Source: Roseicyclus amphidinii
GTDB lineage: Bacteria; Pseudomonadota; Alphaproteobacteria; Rhodobacterales; Rhodobacteraceae
Reading direction: 5' to 3'
NCBI RefSeq assembly: GCF_030163755.1
Contig: NZ_JASJOE010000018.1
Span: forward strand, 1 to 59,196
Length of the DNA stretch: 59,196 nt
Shown here: piece after piece, positions 25,405-34,495 of the stretch
How the letters are laid out: the number at the start of each line of letters is the position of its first letter
Position numbering within the stretch: position 1 is the stretch's first letter
Program-made: the position numbers and the translations under genes
The notes under the pieces: generated by a model
The model's database searches: none
Told to the model about the DNA's origin: nothing
The model's input: the letters and a program-made list of their open reading frames with translations, nothing else

Positions 25405-26304
25405 ATGGCCGCATCGACCGACACGGGCGCGGATTTCCGCACGCGTCTTCAGGGCTGGCTGCCGAAACTGGTTCTGTCCCCGTCGCTCGCCGTGATGATC
25501 ATCTTCGTCTACGGCTTCATCGCTTTCACGATCTACCTGTCCTTCACCGACAGCCGGATGTTGCCCTCCTACGGATGGGTGGGCTGGCAGAATTACGACC
25601 GCCTGTTCCGAATCCGCGAATGGGACATCGCCATCACCAACCTCGCCGTCTTCGCCTCGCTCTATATCGGCATCTCGACGGTCATCGGCCTGTCGCTGGC
25701 CATCTTCCTCGACCAGAAGATCCGCGGCGAGGGCATCCTGCGGCCGATCTTCCTCTACCCGATGGCGCTGTCCTTCATCGTGACCGGGACGGCGTGGAAA
25801 TGGTTCCTCGACCCCGCGATCGGGCTCGAGAACACCATGCATCTGTGGGGCTGGGAAAGCTTCACTTTCGACTGGATCAAGGACCGCGAAATGGCGATCT
25901 ACACCGTCGTCATCGCCGCGGTCTGGCAAAGCTCGGGCTTCGTCATGGCGATGTTCCTCGCGGGCCTGCGCGGCATCGACAACGAGATCCTCAAGGCCGC
26001 GCAGATCGACGGCGCGTCGAACTGGAACCTCTATCGCCGGATCATCCTGCCGCAGTTGCGGCCGGCGTTCCTCTCGGCCTTCGTGATCCTCGCCCACCTG
26101 GCGATCAAGTCCTATGACCTTGTCATCGCCTTGACGGGGGGCGGTCCCGGTAATGCCACGGCGCTGCCCGCGACCTTCATGTATTCCTACACCTTCACCC
26201 GCAACCAGATGGGGATCGGCGCCTCTTCCGCCGTGATCATGCTGATGACCATCGCGGCGATCATGGTGCCCTACCTCTATGCCGAGCTGAAGGAGAAGAA
26301 GTGA
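25405..26304 (+). CDS. Sugar ABC transporter permease (MalF/UgpA type)
   Basis: A 299-residue inner-membrane permease with about six hydrophobic segments, the first at residues 25-50 (LSPSLAVMIIFVYGFIAFTIYL). The cytoplasmic EAA-type loop reads EILKAAQIDGASNWNLYRRIILPQL near residue 195 and contacts the ATPase. GGGGAGG precedes the ATG. The stop overlaps the next start by one base (TGATG). Confidence 0.9.
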   Translation: MAASTDTGADFRTRLQGWLPKLVLSPSLAVMIIFVYGFIAFTIYLSFTDSRMLPSYGWVGWQNYDRLFRIREWDIAITNLAVFASLYIGISTVIGLSLAIFLDQKIRGEGILRPIFLYPMALSFIVTGTAWKWFLDPAIGLENTMHLWGWESFTFDWIKDREMAIYTVVIAAVWQSSGFVMAMFLAGLRGIDNEILKAAQIDGASNWNLYRRIILPQLRPAFLSAFVILAHLAIKSYDLVIALTGGGPGNATALPATFMYSYTFTRNQMGIGASSAVIMLMTIAAIMVPYLYAELKEKK

Positions 26305-27185
26305 TGGCCGTCGCCTCCTCCGATACCGCGATCCGCACCTCGCGCATGACGCGGGCCTTCATCTACCTGTTCCTGCTGCTGTTCGCGCTGTTCTACCTGT
26401 TGCCCTTCGGGATCATGCTGGTGAACTCGCTCAAGCCGCTCTCCGAGATCACCGGCGGCAACATGATCGCGCTGCCGCGCGACTGGACGATCGAGCCGTG
26501 GCTGTCCGCCTGGTCCACAGCACAGATCGGGGTCGAGCCCACGGGCCTGCGCCCCTATTTCATGAACTCGCTGATGATGGCCATTCCGGCCGTTCTTCTG
26601 TCCACCGTCGTGGGTGCGCTGAACGGCTATGTCCTGACCAAGTGGCGCTTCCGCGGTGACACGATCATCTTCGGGATGCTCCTGTTCTCCTGCTTCATCC
26701 CGTTCCAGATCGTGCTGATCCCGATGGCGCGCATCCTCGGCATCCTGCAGATCGCGGGGACGACGCCCGGCCTGATCCTCGTGCATTTCGTCTACGGGAT
26801 CGGCTTCACCACGCTCTACTTCCGCAACTACTACGCCGCCTTCCCGACCGAGCTTGTGCGCGCCGCGCAGATCGACGGGGCGGGGTTCTTCCAGATCTTC
26901 TGGCGGATCATGCTGCCAAGCTCCGGCCCGATCATCGCGGTCAGCTTCATCTGGCAGTTCACGAACATCTGGAACGACTTCCTCTTCGGCGCGAGCTTCG
27001 CCAGCGGAGATGCCGCACCGATGACGGTCGCGCTCAACAACCTCGTCAACTCGTCCACGGGGGTGCGCGAATACAACGTGCATTTCGCCGGCGCCATCAT
27101 GGCCGCCGCCCCCACGCTTCTCGTCTACATCGTCGCCGGCCGCTACTTCGTGCGCGGTCTCATGGCTGGCTCCGTGAAAGGGTGA
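26304..27185 (+). CDS. Sugar ABC transporter permease (MalG/UgpE type)
   Basis: A 293-residue permease partner with six predicted membrane segments (first at about 18-40, FIYLFLLLFALFYLLPFGIML). The EAA loop is ELVRAAQIDGAGFFQIFWRIMLP. ATG at 26304 overlaps the preceding stop, and a GTG three bases earlier is an alternative. It forms the heterodimeric channel with the preceding permease. Confidence 0.9.
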   Translation: MAVASSDTAIRTSRMTRAFIYLFLLLFALFYLLPFGIMLVNSLKPLSEITGGNMIALPRDWTIEPWLSAWSTAQIGVEPTGLRPYFMNSLMMAIPAVLLSTVVGALNGYVLTKWRFRGDTIIFGMLLFSCFIPFQIVLIPMARILGILQIAGTTPGLILVHFVYGIGFTTLYFRNYYAAFPTELVRAAQIDGAGFFQIFWRIMLPSSGPIIAVSFIWQFTNIWNDFLFGASFASGDAAPMTVALNNLVNSSTGVREYNVHFAGAIMAAAPTLLVYIVAGRYFVRGLMAGSVKG

Positions 27186-27192
27186 GGAATGG

Positions 27193-27245
27193 TTTTGTGC
27201 AACAAAATGAAAGGCGCCAGTGGCGCGTTTCAAATTCCGAACGCG
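27193..27245 (+). other. Intercistronic region with three small hairpins
   Basis: Three inverted repeats occur in a row between the permease and ATPase genes: TTTTGT-GCA-ACAAAA (27193-27207), GCGCC-AGT-GGCGC (27214-27226) and CGCGTT...AACGCG (27224-27245). None has a U tract. They may tune message stability in the 103-base gap. Confidence 0.35.
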
Positions 27246-27288
27246 CGGGGCAACTTCACCGCGCCGGACAATCCGGAGGATTGAGGCC

Positions 27289-28404
27289 ATGGGCTTCCTC
27301 GACATCGACAACGTCACCAAGTCCTACGGCGCCGTCGAGGTGCTGCACCGGGTCGATATCTCGGTGGAGGAGGGGGAATTCCTCGTCCTCGTCGGCCCCT
27401 CGGGCTGTGGCAAGTCCACGCTTCTGAACATGATCGCGGGGCTTGAGGGGATCACCAGCGGCGAGATCAAGATCAAGGACCGCGTGATGAACGGGGTCCA
27501 CCCGTCGAAACGCAACATCGCCATGGTGTTCCAGTCCTACGCGCTCTACCCGAACATGACTGTGGGGCAGAACATCACCTTTGGCCTCGAGATGCATGGC
27601 ACGCCGAAGGAAGAGCGCGACAAGGCGATGAAGGAGGTGGCGCAGCTCCTCCAGATCGAGCCTTTGCTGACGCGCAAGCCCGGCCAATTGTCCGGCGGCC
27701 AGCGTCAGCGGGTCGCCATGGGTCGCGCCTTGGTGCGCAACCCTGATGTGTTCCTGTTCGACGAGCCACTCTCGAACCTCGACGCGAAGCTGCGCGTCGA
27801 CATGCGGACCGAGATCAAGAAGCTGCACCAGCGTCTTGGCACCACCATCGTCTACGTCACCCACGACCAGATCGAGGCGATGACCCTCTCGACCCGGATC
27901 GCGGTGATGTACAACGGCTATGTCCAGCAACTCGGCACCCCGAAAGAGATCTACGACAACCCCGCCAATCTCTTCGTGGCGACCTTCATGGGCAGCCCGG
28001 CGATGAACGTCCTGCCCGCGAAGCTGGAGGATCGCAACGGCGCGCTTCACGCGGTGCTGACCGGCGCGGATGGGCAGGAGATCGCCCTGCGGATGGAGAA
28101 CGCCCCCGCGGCCTACCAGTCCTACAAGGGCAGCGAGGTGATGCTCGGCATCCGCCCCGAGGCGATCACCGACCCCGAGGGGGCAGATCGCAACGCGCGC
28201 AACATCCAGGGCCTGACGAACGGCGTGACCGTGACGGAGCCTGCGGGGGCCGATACCTTTGTCACCATGACGCTGTCCGGCAAGGATTGCATTGCGCGGA
28301 TGCGGGCCGATGCCGATGTGCATGCCGGCCAGCCCTTCGAGTTTGCGGTGAACATGGACAAGGCCGTGCTCTTCGACCCGAAGACGGAAGAACGCATCGG
28401 TTAA
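27289..28404 (+). CDS. Sugar ABC transporter ATP-binding protein (MalK/UgpC type)
   Basis: A 371-residue ATPase: Walker A GPSGCGKST (about residue 38), Q-loop MVFQSYALYPNM, signature LSGGQRQRVAMGRA, Walker B VFLFDEPLSNLD, H-loop YVTHDQIEAMTL, and a C-terminal TOBE/MalK regulatory domain (about 240-370) with GIRPEAI. It energises the two permeases. ATG at 27289 follows GGAGGATTGAGG. A terminator follows directly. Confidence 0.95.
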   Translation: MGFLDIDNVTKSYGAVEVLHRVDISVEEGEFLVLVGPSGCGKSTLLNMIAGLEGITSGEIKIKDRVMNGVHPSKRNIAMVFQSYALYPNMTVGQNITFGLEMHGTPKEERDKAMKEVAQLLQIEPLLTRKPGQLSGGQRQRVAMGRALVRNPDVFLFDEPLSNLDAKLRVDMRTEIKKLHQRLGTTIVYVTHDQIEAMTLSTRIAVMYNGYVQQLGTPKEIYDNPANLFVATFMGSPAMNVLPAKLEDRNGALHAVLTGADGQEIALRMENAPAAYQSYKGSEVMLGIRPEAITDPEGADRNARNIQGLTNGVTVTEPAGADTFVTMTLSGKDCIARMRADADVHAGQPFEFAVNMDKAVLFDPKTEERIG

Positions 28405-28409
28405 GGCGG

Positions 28410-28444
28410 AAACCCGCGGTTCATGGGGTCGCGGGTTTCTTTTC
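28410..28444 (+). terminator. Rho-independent terminator of the ABC operon
   Basis: An AAACCCGCG/CGCGGGTTT perfect 9-bp stem is followed by TTTCTTTT, six bases after the ATPase stop. It separates the transporter unit from the GMC unit. Confidence 0.9.
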
Positions 28445-28470
28445 AGGCTGGATTTGGAACGATCCAATAT
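28442..28470 (+). promoter_or_regulatory. Second promoter with the TTGGAACGATCCAA operator
   Basis: TTGGAACGATCCAA (28454-28467) repeats the site before the Gfo/Idh gene. A -10-like CAATAT begins 11 bases from the operator start, the same offset as CAGAAT at the first site. The -35 (TTCAGG, 17-base spacing) is weak. This promoter would drive the GMC-to-Dabb operon. Confidence 0.55.
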
Positions 28471-28496
28471 CTATGGTTCCACCGAGGGAGGATCGG

Positions 28497-29972
28497 ATGA
28501 GCGATGCCGATATCATCATCGTCGGCTCCGGCATGGGGGGCGCGACACTGGCCGCGGGGCTGGCGCCCACGGGCCTGCGCATCCTGATCCTCGAGCGGGG
28601 CGAGCGGCTGGAGGATTGCGCCCAGGCGCGCGACCCGGCGGCGATTTTCGCACAGGGCCATTTCCGCCCCGCCGAGACCTGGCTGACGCCCGAGGGCACC
28701 CGCTTCAACCCCGGCAACTACGCGTTTGTCGGGGGCAATTCCAAGTTCTACGGCGCGGTGATGATCCGCTACCGCGAGGCCGATTTCGCCCCGATCCGCC
28801 ATATCGGCGGCACCACCCCCGGCTGGCCCTTTCCCTACGACACGCTCGCGCCCTGGTATGACCGCGCCGAGGCGCTTTACCAGGTCCGCGGGCAGGGCGG
28901 CATCGACCCGACCGACCCGCCGCGCGCGGCGAACTACCCCTTTCCCCCGGTCCCGCACGAACCCGCCATCGCCGATCTCGACCGCCGCTTGCGCGCCGCG
29001 GGCCTGCACCCCGCGCCCTTGCCGCTTGCGGTTGATCTCGACCGCTGGCTGGCCCGCGCGGCGACGCCCTGGGATGCCTTCCCGGACACCACGGGCGGCA
29101 AGCTCGACGCCGAGACCGCCGCGCTGACGCTCGCGTTGCAGCACCCGAACGTGCGCCTGCAAACCGGCGTGAGGGTCCAGCGGATCGAGGCCGAGGGCGA
29201 GCGGGTGACCGGCGTGATGACCGACAAGGGCCGGTTCACCGCGCCGCGCATCGTGCTGGCGGCGGGGGCGGTTCACACCGCCGCGCTGCTCCTGCGTTCG
29301 GCGGATGAGGCGCACCCGAGGGGCCTTGCCAACCGCTCCGACCAGGTGGGGCGCAACTTCATGAACCACAACGCCTCGGCCTTGCTGGCGCTCTCGCCGC
29401 GGCGGAACGGGTCGGTCTACCAGAAAACCCTGATGCTGAACGACTGGTATCTGACCGGCGGGCCGCAGGGCGAACCGCTCGGCAACATCCAGCTGCTTGG
29501 CCGTGTCTCGGCCCCGATCCTTGCCGCGCAAACGGGGCTACCGGGGCCGGTTGCAAGGCAGATCGCGGACCGCGCCATCGACTTCTACGTCATGTCCGAG
29601 GACCTGCCGCAGCCGGAAAGCCGGGTGACGCTGAAGGGCGACGACATCGTCCTCGACTGGCGTCGTTCCAACTGGGCGGCGCATCAGGCGCTTGTCGCCA
29701 AACTGAAAGGCGCGCTGCGCCGGGCGGGGTTCCCCGTGCTCTTGTCGAAAGCCTTCGACCGCTCCACGCCCTCGCACCAATGCGGCACCGCGCGGCTGGG
29801 CGATGATCCGGCGCAAAGCGTCACCGACCCGTTCGGGCGCTGCCACGATCACCCAAATCTCTGGATCTGCGACGCCTCGCTTCTGCCGACCTCGGCGGCG
29901 GTGAATCCGTCGCTCACCATCGCGGCGCTGGCGCTGAGGCAGGCCGACCGCATCGCGCAGGAGGTTGCATGA
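28497..29972 (+). CDS. GMC-family oxidoreductase (sugar dehydrogenase type)
   Basis: A 491-residue FAD enzyme: N-terminal dinucleotide fold IIIVGSGMGGATLAAGLA and LILERGERL, an FVGGNSKFYGAVMIRYREADF segment, and the C-terminal GMC domain with HQCGTARLGDDPAQSV and LWICDASLLPTSAAVNPSLTIAALALR. GMC enzymes of this type oxidise a sugar or polyol hydroxyl to a keto group or lactone. GGGAGG precedes the ATG. It is the first gene of an eight-gene run with overlaps and very short gaps. No small gamma subunit or cytochrome gene, as in membrane gluconate dehydrogenases, is nearby. Confidence 0.87.
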   Translation: MSDADIIIVGSGMGGATLAAGLAPTGLRILILERGERLEDCAQARDPAAIFAQGHFRPAETWLTPEGTRFNPGNYAFVGGNSKFYGAVMIRYREADFAPIRHIGGTTPGWPFPYDTLAPWYDRAEALYQVRGQGGIDPTDPPRAANYPFPPVPHEPAIADLDRRLRAAGLHPAPLPLAVDLDRWLARAATPWDAFPDTTGGKLDAETAALTLALQHPNVRLQTGVRVQRIEAEGERVTGVMTDKGRFTAPRIVLAAGAVHTAALLLRSADEAHPRGLANRSDQVGRNFMNHNASALLALSPRRNGSVYQKTLMLNDWYLTGGPQGEPLGNIQLLGRVSAPILAAQTGLPGPVARQIADRAIDFYVMSEDLPQPESRVTLKGDDIVLDWRRSNWAAHQALVAKLKGALRRAGFPVLLSKAFDRSTPSHQCGTARLGDDPAQSVTDPFGRCHDHPNLWICDASLLPTSAAVNPSLTIAALALRQADRIAQEVA

Positions 29973-30709
29973 ACCGCGCTCTGATCACCGGCGGGCAACA
30001 GGGCATCGGCCTTGGCATCGCGCAGGCGCTGCACGGCGCCGGCTGGCAGGTGGCGCTGGCCGCCGAACAGCCGCCCGAGGCCCCTGCCGTGCAGGCAGCG
30101 TTGGCCGCGATGCCCGGCGCGAGCTATCACCGTCACGATCTCTCCGACCTGTCCGGCATCCCTGCCGTGCTGGATGCGACAGGCCCCGTTACCACGCTCA
30201 TTTCCAACGCGGGCGTTCCCGCGATGCGGCGCGGTGACCTGCTCGAGATGTCGCCTGACAGCTTCGACCGCTGCATCGACGTGAACCTGCGCGGCGCGTT
30301 CTTTCTTGCACAAGAAGTTGCGCGGCGCATGCTGCAGCTGCCGCCCGATCCCTACCGCTCGATCAGTTTCATCACCTCGGTCAGCGCCACGATGGTCTCG
30401 CCCGACCGCGCGGAATATTGCATCTCCAAGGCAGGGGCCGCGATGATGGCGCAGGCTTTCGCCGCCCGCCTCGCGCCCGAGAACATCGGCGTCTACGACA
30501 TCCGCCCCGGCATCATCGAAACGCCAATGACCGCCCCCGTGGCCGACCGCTACGACCAACGCATCGCCGAGGGCCTTGTCCCCGCCCGCCGCTGGGGCAG
30601 GCCCGCCGACATCGCGCAAACCATCCTGCCGCTCGCCCGCGGCGATTTCGCCTTTGCCACCGGGGCCGTGATCCCCGTCGATGGCGGGCTTTCCATCCAC
30701 CGGCTTTAG
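29969..30709 (+). CDS. Short-chain dehydrogenase/reductase
   Basis: A 246-residue classical SDR: cofactor-binding TGGQQGIGLGIA, an SNAG motif (ISNAGVP), catalytic serine in FITSVSATM and YCISK for the Tyr-x3-Lys pair, and C-terminal GAVIPVDGG. It overlaps the GMC stop by ATGA. In this operon it likely acts on a polyol or keto-sugar intermediate. The specificity is unknown. Confidence 0.88.
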   Translation: MNRALITGGQQGIGLGIAQALHGAGWQVALAAEQPPEAPAVQAALAAMPGASYHRHDLSDLSGIPAVLDATGPVTTLISNAGVPAMRRGDLLEMSPDSFDRCIDVNLRGAFFLAQEVARRMLQLPPDPYRSISFITSVSATMVSPDRAEYCISKAGAAMMAQAFAARLAPENIGVYDIRPGIIETPMTAPVADRYDQRIAEGLVPARRWGRPADIAQTILPLARGDFAFATGAVIPVDGGLSIHRL

Positions 30710-30718
30710 GGAACCACC

Positions 30719-32305
30719 ATGGCCGAAGGCTTCGACTACATCATCATCGGCGGCGGCAGCGCCGGCTGCGTGCTGGCCGGGCGTCTTTCCGAAGACCCCG
30801 CCGCCACGGTCCTGCTGCTCGAGGCCGGCGGACGCGACCATAACCCGCTGTACCACTTGCCCGCGGGCTTTGCGAAAATGACCAAGGGGCTGGGGTCGTG
30901 GGGGTGGGAGACCGTGCCCCAGCGCCACATGAAGAACCGGGTTTTCAACTACACCCAGGGCAAGGTGATCGGCGGCGGCTCGTCCCTCAACGCCCAGATT
31001 TACACGCGCGGCAATGCGCAGGATTACGACGAATGGCGGCAGATGGGCTGCGACGGCTGGTCCTACGAGGACGTGCTGCCCTGGTTCCGCAAGGCCGAGG
31101 ACAACGACACTTACGACAACCGCTATCACGGCAAGGGCGGCCCGCTTGGCGTCTCGCAACCCATCGCGCCACTGCCGATCTGCGAGGCCTATTTCGAGGC
31201 CGCCGCACAGCTCGGCATCCCGCGCAACATGGACATCAACGGCGAGACGCAGGACGGCGTCTGCTACTACCAGCTGACGCAGCGCAATGCGCGTCGGTCC
31301 TCCGCCGCGATGGCTTATGTCGCCCCGAACGAGGGACGCCCGAACCTGACCGTCCGCACCGGCGCACAGGTCCGGCGGATCACGGTAGAAGGCGGGCGCG
31401 CCACGGGGGTGGAGCTGACGGACGGCACCCGCCTCAGCGCCACGCAGGAGGTGCTCTTGAGCAGCGGCGCCATCGGCTCGCCGCGGCTGTTGCAGCTGTC
31501 GGGCATCGGCCCGGCGGATCATCTGCACGCGCTCGGCATCGACGTGGTTCTCGAGCAGCCGCAGGTCGGTGAGAACCTGCAGGATCACCTCGACCTCTAC
31601 TGCATCTCGGAACTGAACGGCCCCTACAGCTATGACCGCTTTGCCAAGCCGCATCTCGCCGCGCTGGCCGGGCTGCAATACCTGCTGACGCGCAAGGGGC
31701 CGGTGGCCTCGTCGCTCTTCGAGACGGGCGGGTTCTGGTATGCCGACCCGAACGCGCGTTCGCCCGACATCCAGTTCCACCTCGGGCTGGGCACCGGGAT
31801 CGAGAAGGGCGTCGCGGTGATGCCGCAAGGCGGCGTGACGCTGAATTCCTGTTATCTGCGCCCGCGGTCGCGGGGGACGGTGCGGCTGGCGTCATCCGAC
31901 CCCGCCGCCGCCCCGCTCATCGACCCGAATTACCTGTCCGATCCACAAGACCGCGAGATGTCGATCCGCGGCCTGAAACTGACGCAGGAGATCATGGCGC
32001 AGGGGCCGCTGGCCAAATACGTGCTGGCCGAGCGCCTGCCGGGGCCGGGCGTGAAGACCGATCAGGAGTATTTCGACTTCATCTGCGAACACTCCAAGAC
32101 GTCGCACCATTGCGCGGGCACCTGCCGGATGGGCAGCGACCCGGCCGCGGTGGTGGACACGCGCCTGCGCCTGAACGGCATCGAGCGCCTGCGCGTCGTG
32201 GACAACTCGATCATGCCGCGGGTGATTTCGTCCAACACCAATGCCGCGGCCATCATGATCGGCGAGAAAGCCGCCGACATGATCCGCGAAGATACGAGGG
32301 CCTGA
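30719..32305 (+). CDS. GMC-family oxidoreductase (choline dehydrogenase-like)
   Basis: A 528-residue FAD-dependent alcohol dehydrogenase: YIIIGGGSAGCVLAGRLSED at the N terminus, GKVIGGGSSLNAQIYTRG (GMC signature 1), SSGAIGSPRLLQLSGIGP (signature 2) and the active-site region HHCAGTCRMGSD, then SNTNAAAIMIGEKAAD. It is distinct from the first GMC enzyme and closer to the choline/alcohol dehydrogenase group. Two different GMC enzymes in one operon suggest two oxidations of the same carbon skeleton or two related substrates. Confidence 0.9.
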   Translation: MAEGFDYIIIGGGSAGCVLAGRLSEDPAATVLLLEAGGRDHNPLYHLPAGFAKMTKGLGSWGWETVPQRHMKNRVFNYTQGKVIGGGSSLNAQIYTRGNAQDYDEWRQMGCDGWSYEDVLPWFRKAEDNDTYDNRYHGKGGPLGVSQPIAPLPICEAYFEAAAQLGIPRNMDINGETQDGVCYYQLTQRNARRSSAAMAYVAPNEGRPNLTVRTGAQVRRITVEGGRATGVELTDGTRLSATQEVLLSSGAIGSPRLLQLSGIGPADHLHALGIDVVLEQPQVGENLQDHLDLYCISELNGPYSYDRFAKPHLAALAGLQYLLTRKGPVASSLFETGGFWYADPNARSPDIQFHLGLGTGIEKGVAVMPQGGVTLNSCYLRPRSRGTVRLASSDPAAAPLIDPNYLSDPQDREMSIRGLKLTQEIMAQGPLAKYVLAERLPGPGVKTDQEYFDFICEHSKTSHHCAGTCRMGSDPAAVVDTRLRLNGIERLRVVDNSIMPRVISSNTNAAAIMIGEKAADMIREDTRA

Positions 32306-32308
32306 CCG

Positions 32309-33472
32309 ATGCTGCTGCCGACCTATGCCGGAACGCTGGAGGACTACCGCCTGTCGCCCGAGCCCCTGACCCCGCGCGCGCCGCGCGTGCCGCTGACCCG
32401 CACGGCCTTTGCCGCCGCCCATGTCATCAGCGACCCGCTGGCCGAGCGCGACCCCTGGGCGGGCCGCCCCGCCGTCGACTGGGACGCGACGCTCGCCTTC
32501 CGCCATACGCTCTGGGACCAGGGCCTTGGCCTGGCCGAGGCGATGGACACCGCGCAGCGTGGCATGGGCGTGGATTGGGCGACCGCAAGGGAGCTGATCG
32601 AGCGCACCATGCGCGAGGCGAAGGCGCATCCGATGAAGCCCCGTGTCGCCTGCGGGGCGGGCACCGATCACAAGGCGTTGGACGAGCTGACCAGCGTCGA
32701 GGCGATCATCGACGCCTACCGAACGCAGATGGACGTCATCGAAGCCGCGGGTGGGCAGATCATCCTCATGGCCACCCGTGCCCTGCCCGCCCTCGGCGCA
32801 GGCCCCGAGGAGTATGCCCGTGTCTACGACACTCTTATAGAAGAATCTTCGGCCCCCGTGATCCTGCACTGGCTGGGCGACATGTTCGACCCTGCCTTGA
32901 CCGGCTACTGGGGCGCGCAGGATATCGCGGCGGCGAACGGCATCGTCCTCGATCTGATCATGCGCCACGCCGCCAAGGTCGACGGCATCAAGATCAGCCT
33001 TCTGGACCAGTCCCACGAAGAAGCCTTCCGTGCGAAACTGCCCTCGGGCGTCCGCCTCTATACCGGCGACGATTTCAACTACGCCCCCCTGATCGAGGGC
33101 GACGGCACCCACTACTCCCACGCGCTTCTCGGCATCTTCGCCGCCATCGCCCCCGCCGCCGCGCAGGCGCTCGAGGCGCTGGCCCGCGGCGACAGCGCCA
33201 CCTACCACGCGCTTCTCGCGCCGACCGTGCCGCTCAGCCGCGAGATCTTCAAGGCCCCCACCCGGTTCTACAAGGCCGGCATCGCCTTTCTCAGCTGGCT
33301 GAACGGCACGCAGTCGCATTTCATCATGCCCGGCGGCGTCCACGCCTCGCGCGAGATCACCCATTATGCGCAGGTCTATCGCCTTGCCGATCAGGCCCGG
33401 CTCCTGACGCGCCCCGATCTGGCCGAGGCGCGGATGCGGTGCCTTCTGGCCATGCATGGAATCGACGGCTAA
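32309..33472 (+). CDS. DUF993 family (dihydrodipicolinate synthase-like) protein
   Basis: A 387-residue protein with features of the DUF993 group, distantly related to DapA-type TIM-barrel aldolases: RVACGAGTDHK, QIILMATRALPALG, PVILHWLGDMFDPALTGYWG, KVDGIKISLLDQ (the lysine sits where the Schiff-base lysine would be) and GVRLYTGDDFNYAPLIEGDG. DUF993 proteins recur in sugar gene clusters, and I know of no assigned reaction. A retro-aldol cleavage of an oxidised sugar is the natural inference. It begins three bases after the GMC stop. Confidence 0.8.
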   Translation: MLLPTYAGTLEDYRLSPEPLTPRAPRVPLTRTAFAAAHVISDPLAERDPWAGRPAVDWDATLAFRHTLWDQGLGLAEAMDTAQRGMGVDWATARELIERTMREAKAHPMKPRVACGAGTDHKALDELTSVEAIIDAYRTQMDVIEAAGGQIILMATRALPALGAGPEEYARVYDTLIEESSAPVILHWLGDMFDPALTGYWGAQDIAAANGIVLDLIMRHAAKVDGIKISLLDQSHEEAFRAKLPSGVRLYTGDDFNYAPLIEGDGTHYSHALLGIFAAIAPAAAQALEALARGDSATYHALLAPTVPLSREIFKAPTRFYKAGIAFLSWLNGTQSHFIMPGGVHASREITHYAQVYRLADQARLLTRPDLAEARMRCLLAMHGIDG

Positions 33473-33481
33473 AACGCCGTC

Positions 33482-34495
33482 ATGAACAGGCGTCCCACCA
33501 TCATGGATGTCGCCGCCCGCGCGGGCGTGTCGAAATCCACCGTCTCCCTCGTTCTGCAGGGCTCCAAGCAGGTCCGGGCCGAGACCCGCACCGCCGTGGA
33601 AAAGGCGATGGCCGAGATCGGCTATGTCTACAACCGTGCGGCGGCGAACCTTCGGTCATCCTCGGTCGGCCTTGTCGGCCTCGTCATCAACGATCTGCGC
33701 AACCCCTTCTTCACCGAGTTCGCCACCTCGCTGCAGATGGCGATCGCCGCCGAAGGCTATGCCACCGTCATCGCCAATTCCGACGAAGACCCCGAGCTTC
33801 AGGCCAAGCTCGTCGGCTCCATGATCGAGCATGGCGTGTCCGCCATGGTGATCTCGCCCGCCTATGGCGCGGCAAGCGACACGTTCGACCAGCTCGCCCG
33901 GCGTGGCCTGCCCACGCTGCAGGTCCTGCGACAAGGCGACGAGCGCACCGACCTCTTCCCCTTCGCCAGCTTTGACTACGCCACCGGCAGCGCCAAGGCC
34001 ACGCGGCACCTGTTGCAGCAGGGCGCGCGGAACGTCGCCTTCGTCGGCGGCTTGCCGGGGCGCGCGATCACGCGCGAACGCAAGTCGGGCTGGCGTGACG
34101 TGCTCAAGAAGGACGGGCTGGAGGAGGTCGCGCTGCACGGCAAATCCTCGCGCGCCTTCGGCATGGAGATGGCCGCGACGCTGATCGCCGATCATCCCGA
34201 GATCGACGCCGCCGTCTGTTTCAACGACCTTGTGGCGCTCGGCCTGATGGCCGGGTTCGCGCGCGCGGGGCGGCCGGTCGGCACCGGGTTCCGCGTCGTC
34301 GGCTTCGACGATATCGAAGAGGCCGCGCAAAGCTGGCCGCAGCTCTCTTCGGTGTCCTGCGACATCGCACAATTCGCGCAGGACACCGCCGCGCGGCTGC
34401 TTGGCTGGATGGTCGAGGGCGAACGCCCCGAACCCGAGCTGCGCATGCCCGTCCGGCTGGTGACCCGCGCCTCCAGCACCGGGGAAACCACGTGA
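33482..34495 (+). CDS. LacI-family transcriptional regulator (catabolic operon)
   Basis: A 337-residue repressor. The HTH is TIMDVAARAGVSKSTVSLVL, the hinge helix contains NRAAANLRSS, and a sensor domain follows (GLVGLVINDLRNPFFTE, VVGFDDIEEAAQSWP). It lies inside the catabolic operon rather than divergent from it. It is the best candidate to bind the TTGGAACGATCCA sites at 17849 and 28454, because the other LacI gene is paired with its own AACGTTTCAA sites. The stop overlaps the kinase GTG. Confidence 0.9.
   Translation: MNRRPTIMDVAARAGVSKSTVSLVLQGSKQVRAETRTAVEKAMAEIGYVYNRAAANLRSSSVGLVGLVINDLRNPFFTEFATSLQMAIAAEGYATVIANSDEDPELQAKLVGSMIEHGVSAMVISPAYGAASDTFDQLARRGLPTLQVLRQGDERTDLFPFASFDYATGSAKATRHLLQQGARNVAFVGGLPGRAITRERKSGWRDVLKKDGLEEVALHGKSSRAFGMEMAATLIADHPEIDAAVCFNDLVALGLMAGFARAGRPVGTGFRVVGFDDIEEAAQSWPQLSSVSCDIAQFAQDTAARLLGWMVEGERPEPELRMPVRLVTRASSTGETT

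Noticed and set aside
30719-32305. Choline dehydrogenase (betA) with the ALDH as betB, i.e. glycine-betaine synthesis
   Set aside because: The genes are in different operons of a sugar locus with glucose-type transport, and betI/betC are absent; a sugar or alcohol substrate is more likely.
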